Below are positions 59,939 to 64,000 of a stretch of 64,000 bases of DNA, one piece after another. The stretch lies in contig NC_086381.1 of NCBI RefSeq assembly GCF_036588685.1, forward strand, positions 55,613,431-55,677,430, read 5' to 3'. The first letter of the stretch is position 1. Every line of letters begins with the position of its first letter. The stretch comes from Mytilus trossulus (lineage: Eukaryota > Mollusca > Bivalvia > Mytilida > Mytilidae). Made by a program: the position numbers and the translations under genes. The notes below the pieces were generated by a model. That model was not told the DNA's origin, searched no databases, and saw only the letters and a list, made by a program, of their open reading frames with translations.

Positions 59939-61628
59939 TTAAATCAAATCAACCAGGCGAGCTTCATCATGAATATTTGCCACTAGCAATTGCTTCTTAT
60001 GTCCATAATAACGAAGTGCGATAGGATATAGAAAATCAATACCTCGTTTTAGTAGCTCGCGATATATTTGTCCGTCATTGGAGATAACAACCACATTATT
60101 CGAATGAATCCCGGCCACGTACACATTATCATTACTATCTACATCAATACCAAGGGGATTTTTCAGAACGTCTTCATTTTTGAATGTCCATTGTATTTCA
60201 CCTTGTAAGTTGTAACATGTCACAGTGTGATTTAGTCTGTGTGTATGATAAATGTTGTCTTTAAATGTGGCAATGTAACCTTCACTGGCCATTTCTTCTC
60301 GGACTATGTCGCTTAAAGCCTCGTCGTACAGATTCATCTTTCTTATACCTTTGTTGAAGGCGAAATAAATCAGTTGATTGTCCTTCAATACTATGCCATA
60401 GTTATCCGAACTCAGTGAAATTGTTTTCTTAATTTTTTTCCTCTCAAGATCTATAATGGTCAGACATTGCTTATCTGATTCGCCGGATGTAACAACCAAT
60501 GTATTGTCATTACTGATGTATACTATATCAAACGCTCCACATGGTATCTTCATCTCAAGTTCTTTAGATCCTTGATCGTTGAATGCTCTCACTTTCCCTT
60601 CACGGTTGTAAGTAAACACCAATCTACCATCTGGCAGCATGCAACATCCATAAATCCATTTGCCTTGCAGGTTTATTTTCTTGTGCATCTTCATTTTAAT
60701 GTGTTCAATAGATCTTGATTGAACAATCGGTACTATTATCTGGGCTTCTTAAGTTTTCTTTCTGCTTAGAACCAGATCGGCAAGTTGTTCTTTATTATGC
60801 ACTTCTCCAAAACTTTTAATATCAAATATGATCTTCTGAAAAACTCCATTAATTTCAAATTCCAAAAAATGCTCGTTCAAATCCTATTTTTCAAATAATG
60901 AGTACAGGAATTTATCTTTGATAGAGACGTCTTCTTCGATTTGCTTCACTAAGAGGAACATCTGAAGGTTTGTTGCATGTTGTTTGATGTTCGTTATGTT
61001 TCTCTGACAATCTGCTACTTCTTTTTCTTTCTTTTCTAATGCTGACAATAACTGATTAATTTTCAAGTTTTCTTCTTCCTCGACCGCGTATAACTGTTTC
61101 ATTAAATCTTCTTGTAGCTTGTCGAGATGATTGTTGATCTCCATTCTAGTCTTCTTAATTTCTTTCTCAATTTTCTTTCTTTTTTTTTTCAGAGTCGACT
61201 TATTGTCCTGTTGATGCTTGCGATTTTTTGTAGATTTGCTGCCACTTCGACAAATGTTTTCTGAATTTCAGACAGGGCATTGGGTGATTCGTAATTCTTA
61301 ATAAAGTCATCTAAATCAACGATATCCCGACATTCTTTATGTGAATCTACTATACATTTGCTGCAGCAAGGTCGTTTGTGTTTCTGGCAAAACATTTCAA
61401 ACTTTGTATTGCGTTCGCTACAGTATGGAGTCATCTTCAGTACATCGCTTTGAAATTTTGGTAATCGGTAAATGGTATCACACTATGGCTCCTCGACGCC
61501 TTGGGCAAACTATGATGTTCATGACATTCCTTACATAGTCCTTCATCGCATTCTGTACACCAAACAACGCACGGCTTGGTGATCAGTCGGAGGTCACAAA
61601 CACAACAGCTTTGAGAGGAAGTCGCCAT
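59939..61628 (-). pseudogene. TRIM-like gene 5, degraded copy of the gene 3/4 subfamily
   Basis: Homology to genes 3 and 4 runs end to end, starting at MATSSQSCCVCDLRLI, but the frame is broken at least four times. A 1-nt deletion near 61446-61458 ends the first frame after B-box 1. A second 1-nt deletion near 61210-61225 falls in the coiled coil. A TAG at 60884-60886 replaces a Gly codon in the SLFEGEDL segment. A TAA at 60749-60751 replaces an Ala or Arg codon just before the propeller. The remaining 251-codon open stretch (59939-60694) still encodes a complete-looking propeller with its NHL repeat. B-box 2 also has a changed ligand: the CSKH motif of gene 3 reads CSER, losing the histidine. 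The acceptor AG at 61640-61641 is still present. Confidence 0.9.
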
Positions 61629-61649
61629 GAAACACGAGACTAAAAACAA

Positions 61650-62100
61650 ATCAATACCATATCATCAATTATAATTATCATTGTTTTATTATATAATCTA
61701 AAGTATATACAGTATGAAACATTAAAGGTCGCAATAATAGCCTACGATTTATGTTGTTGGCAATTTATCATACAAATATGGTACAGTAAACTGCAAAATA
61801 TGATATATAGTAAGCAAGTCTAAAACTAAAAAGGTATAACATAAAAAAAAATGAACTTATATTAAATATTTCGGATAACTAATATCCAGGTTTAATGATT
61901 TGTATCGTATATTGACATTTGGTATTCGAACTGACAAATAATCTTGATTGTATCAGAATTTATCACGAATCAGTACTCTTGTAAAATTGATCTTTTGGAG
62001 CACGAATTCAATAAAACTGTGAGAGTACTCTCGTACTGAAGTTACAGTAAACAAGTGATGATTAAGACTAATTTTGTGTTTTATACCAATATCATACATA
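61650..62100. other. Upstream DNA of gene 5
   Basis: The TATA box and donor region seen for genes 3 and 4 is not recognisable here. Confidence 0.4.
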
Positions 62101-62108
62101 AAGGACAA

Positions 62109-62238
62109 TTATATATATATATATATATATACGAGTCTAAATTGAAAACTACGTTCAAACCTATGATTGCGTTGGATAAAAACCGCAATTTTAATACGTG
62201 TGCATGTAAAACAAATTTCGTTGTAGAAGGGTCTAAAA
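62109..62238 (+). repeat. Inverted repeat, left arm
   Basis: (TA)n followed by 'CGAGTCTAAATTGAAAACTA' and about 100 further bases. Pairs with 62480-62614. Confidence 0.8.
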
Positions 62239-62479
62239 CAGCACAAACAACATTTTCCAAAAGACCAAAAAAGTGAAAAAGTATATTTAAACAAAACGCA
62301 TTTGACTAACAGGTCGAACAACTGATGTTCTTTAACCCTGCTGACTGCCATTGGCGATTGCCAAATAAAATTGATCACAAGATGTTACAAAATGGATCTT
62401 AATATAAATTTAATACTAAACAGAAAACAAATTTTAACTTGTGGCCACGATGTTATGCCACGGTGTCAATATATATAGT

Positions 62480-62614
62480 TTTTAGACCCTTCTACAACGA
62501 AATTTGTTTGACATGCACACGTATAAAAATTGCGGTTTTTATCCAACGCAGTCATAGGTTTGAACGTAGTTTTCAATTTAGACTCGTATATATATATATA
62601 TATATATATATATA
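62480..62614 (-). repeat. Inverted repeat, right arm
   Basis: Reverse complement of the left arm with three or four mismatches, ending in 'TTTAGACTCG' and (TA)n. The 241-bp spacer shows no gene. Confidence 0.8.
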
Positions 62615-62685
62615 AGTACGTCTGAGTCAGTGACAACCCTACAACAGATGTATCCATCGGATCGCCATCAATGATGGTGATACAT

Positions 62686-62898
62686 GCTTTCGCAAATTTT
62701 TGGTTCTTCCCTCGCCGGGATTCGAACCCATGCTACTGTGATATCGTGACACCAAATCGCCTGCACTGCAGCCGTCCCGCTAGACCACACGACCACCTGG
62801 GCTCTCATAAAAGAGCTTTCGGTGGCCATATGTTACCTTTCCACGTCAGTTTTAATCTAGCGGCGTACTACAGTACATGATATATTAGGCATGAAGAT
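62686..62898 (-). mobile_element. tRNA-like element, copy 2, tail missing
   Basis: The inverted copy of 62904-63116. It stops abruptly at GCTTTCGC and lacks the body end and tail that copies 1 and 3 have. Confidence 0.65.
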
Positions 62899-63116
62899 AT
62901 AACATCTTCATGCCTAATATATCATGTACTGTAGTACGCCGCTAGATTAAAACTGACGTGGAAAGGTAACATATGGCCACCGAAAGCTCTTTTATGAGAG
63001 CCCAGGTGGTCGTGTGGTCTAGCGGGACGGCTGCAGTGCAGGCGATTTGGTGTCACGATATCACAGTAGCATGGGTTCGAATCCCGGCGAGGGAAGAACC
63101 AAAAATTTGCGAAAGC
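62686..63116. repeat. Perfect palindrome, 213-bp arms, 5-nt loop
   Basis: The arms 62686-62898 and 62904-63116 read as exact reverse complements, with loop ATAAC. Each arm contains a whole tRNA-like region. Confidence 0.9.
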
Positions 63117-63158
63117 AAATTTACAGATCTAACATTGTTGGGTTGATGTTTAGACGAG

Positions 63159-63160
<2 letters not shown>
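62904..63160 (+). mobile_element. tRNA-like (SINE-type) element, copy 3, complete tail
   Basis: Contains box A-like GTGGTCTAGCGGGACGGC, box B GGTTCGAATCC, the body 'GCGAAAGCAAATTTACAGAT' and the tail 'TTTAGACGAGTT' before (AT)n. Confidence 0.65.

Positions 63161-63188
<28 letters not shown>
63160..63188 (+). repeat. (AT)n microsatellite at element tail
   Basis: About 14 AT units following the tail of the tRNA-like element. Confidence 0.9.
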
Positions 63189-63189
<1 letters not shown>

Positions 63190-63190
<1 letters not shown>

Positions 63191-63465
63191 AAATGTGTTG
63201 GTCATCTTTGTTGCACTTACTGTCTTTTGTGTTATGACATAAGCTACAAATAAGCAAAATGTTAAAATCACTATTGAAGTGTTTTAACTCCCTTTAAGTA
63301 TTTGATATTTTCTAGAGCTAGTTTATGATCGACTGGTAGTGCATCTGGTTGTGATGTAAAAAGCAGTCCGCAATGTCATGTAAAGGTGGAATGTGTAAAT
63401 ATGAGCCTCGTTCTTATTGATAAAGAATTAATAGGCTTTCTCTATGAGAAAATATCTGTGCGAAG
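63190..63465. other. No feature recognised
   Basis: AT-rich; no gene or repeat family identified. Confidence 0.4.
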
Positions 63466-63600
63466 ACGGGAGTGTGGCAGTTGTTTCCCGTTCTTTTGGT
63501 GTGTTTAAGCTTTTGATTTTGCCATTTGATAACATGTAACAGGGGACTTTCTGATTTGAAATTTCCTTGGAGTCCAGTATTTTTGTTATTCAACTTTTGG
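63465..63600 (+). repeat. R1 dispersed repeat
   Basis: 'GGCAGTTGTTTCCCGTTCTT' and 'TTTTGATTTTGCCATTTGAT' with the 'CCAGTATTTTTGTTATT' end. Confidence 0.6.
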
Positions 63601-64000
63601 TTACATGGTTTTCCTTTATTAATTCATCTAATTGTAGAGATTATTGAATTGGATTGACCTTTCGAATCTGCAGTTTTACTATGTATGAATATATGTAAAG
63701 AACTTAACCGTCCGTGTCTAAGATTTACCATGCAAAACCAACTATGGCCCAATAATGTGTTAAAGATGTCTGCTTGTCATGTTTTTGAATTTTGTCAGAT
63801 TTTCGGAATCCTCTGGTTTTATCCATTTGAATGCCTTAAAAAACATTCCCCATGAACCCCCATTTTCTTTTTATAAATCTTTTAAATGTTTAATTATAAG
63901 TCATTTGTAAAAGTCTTATAAAATTTTATTTATTTTTTAATAGTATTTGAGAACTTTAACTGGTGTATGATAAAGCTATGAAATGTCAAGAGAGAACATT
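63600..64000. other. No feature recognised
   Basis: AT-rich DNA to the window edge; a gene could continue beyond it. Confidence 0.35.

Larger units (their letters stand above)
56040..61650. repeat. Segmental duplication unit E (gene 5)
   Basis: 56040-56640 matches 36480-36830 and 43290-43790. 59440-59940 matches 44100-44560. The gene copy follows. 52900-53030 also matches 43110-43240, so the unit may begin further left with later insertions between. Confidence 0.6.

Overview
The window is AT-rich, intron- and repeat-heavy eukaryotic DNA. Its protein families, base composition and very characteristic dispersed repeats suggest a bivalve mollusc, most likely a marine mussel (Mytilus-type). The species call rests on remembered repeat sequences and was not checked by a search. 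The only convincing protein-coding loci are five copies of one gene family, all on the minus strand. Each is a single long coding block for a TRIM-like protein: two N-terminal B-box zinc fingers, a long coiled coil and a C-terminal NHL-type beta-propeller, with no RING domain.

Layout. From 1 to 17.4 kb is segmental unit A, a mosaic of repeats ending in intact gene 1 (15677-17362). From 18.8 to 27.0 kb is a diverged colinear copy, unit B, ending in gene 2 (25326-27008), which has one in-frame TAG. From 27 to 36 kb is gene-poor DNA with a long dispersed repeat (family R7), tandem 'CCGTAAA' units and paired CRE palindromes. From 36.5 to 61.7 kb are three further diverged units, C, D and E, each with flanking homology and a gene of a second subfamily. 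Genes 3 (39284-40975) and 4 (44560-46251) are intact; the gene 5 copy (59939-61628) has two frameshifts and two nonsense codons. The last 6 kb holds tRNA-like elements, including a perfect 213-bp-arm palindrome at 62686-63116.

All five copies keep a pyrimidine-rich 3' splice acceptor 4-11 nt upstream of the ATG. Genes 3 and 4 also share a TATA box and a candidate splice donor. This points to a short non-coding first exon and to spread by DNA-level tandem duplication rather than retrotransposition. The order of subfamilies (1,1,2,2,2) fits successive local duplications followed by decay of some copies.

The rest is mobile or repeated DNA. I describe nine recurring families (R1-R9), two insertions whose empty sites survive in paralogous segments (a 2.1-kb composite element bounded by two MITE copies, and a 746-bp element), and three copies of an exon-like relic. 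No rRNA, functional tRNA, CRISPR array or prokaryotic-style operon was seen.
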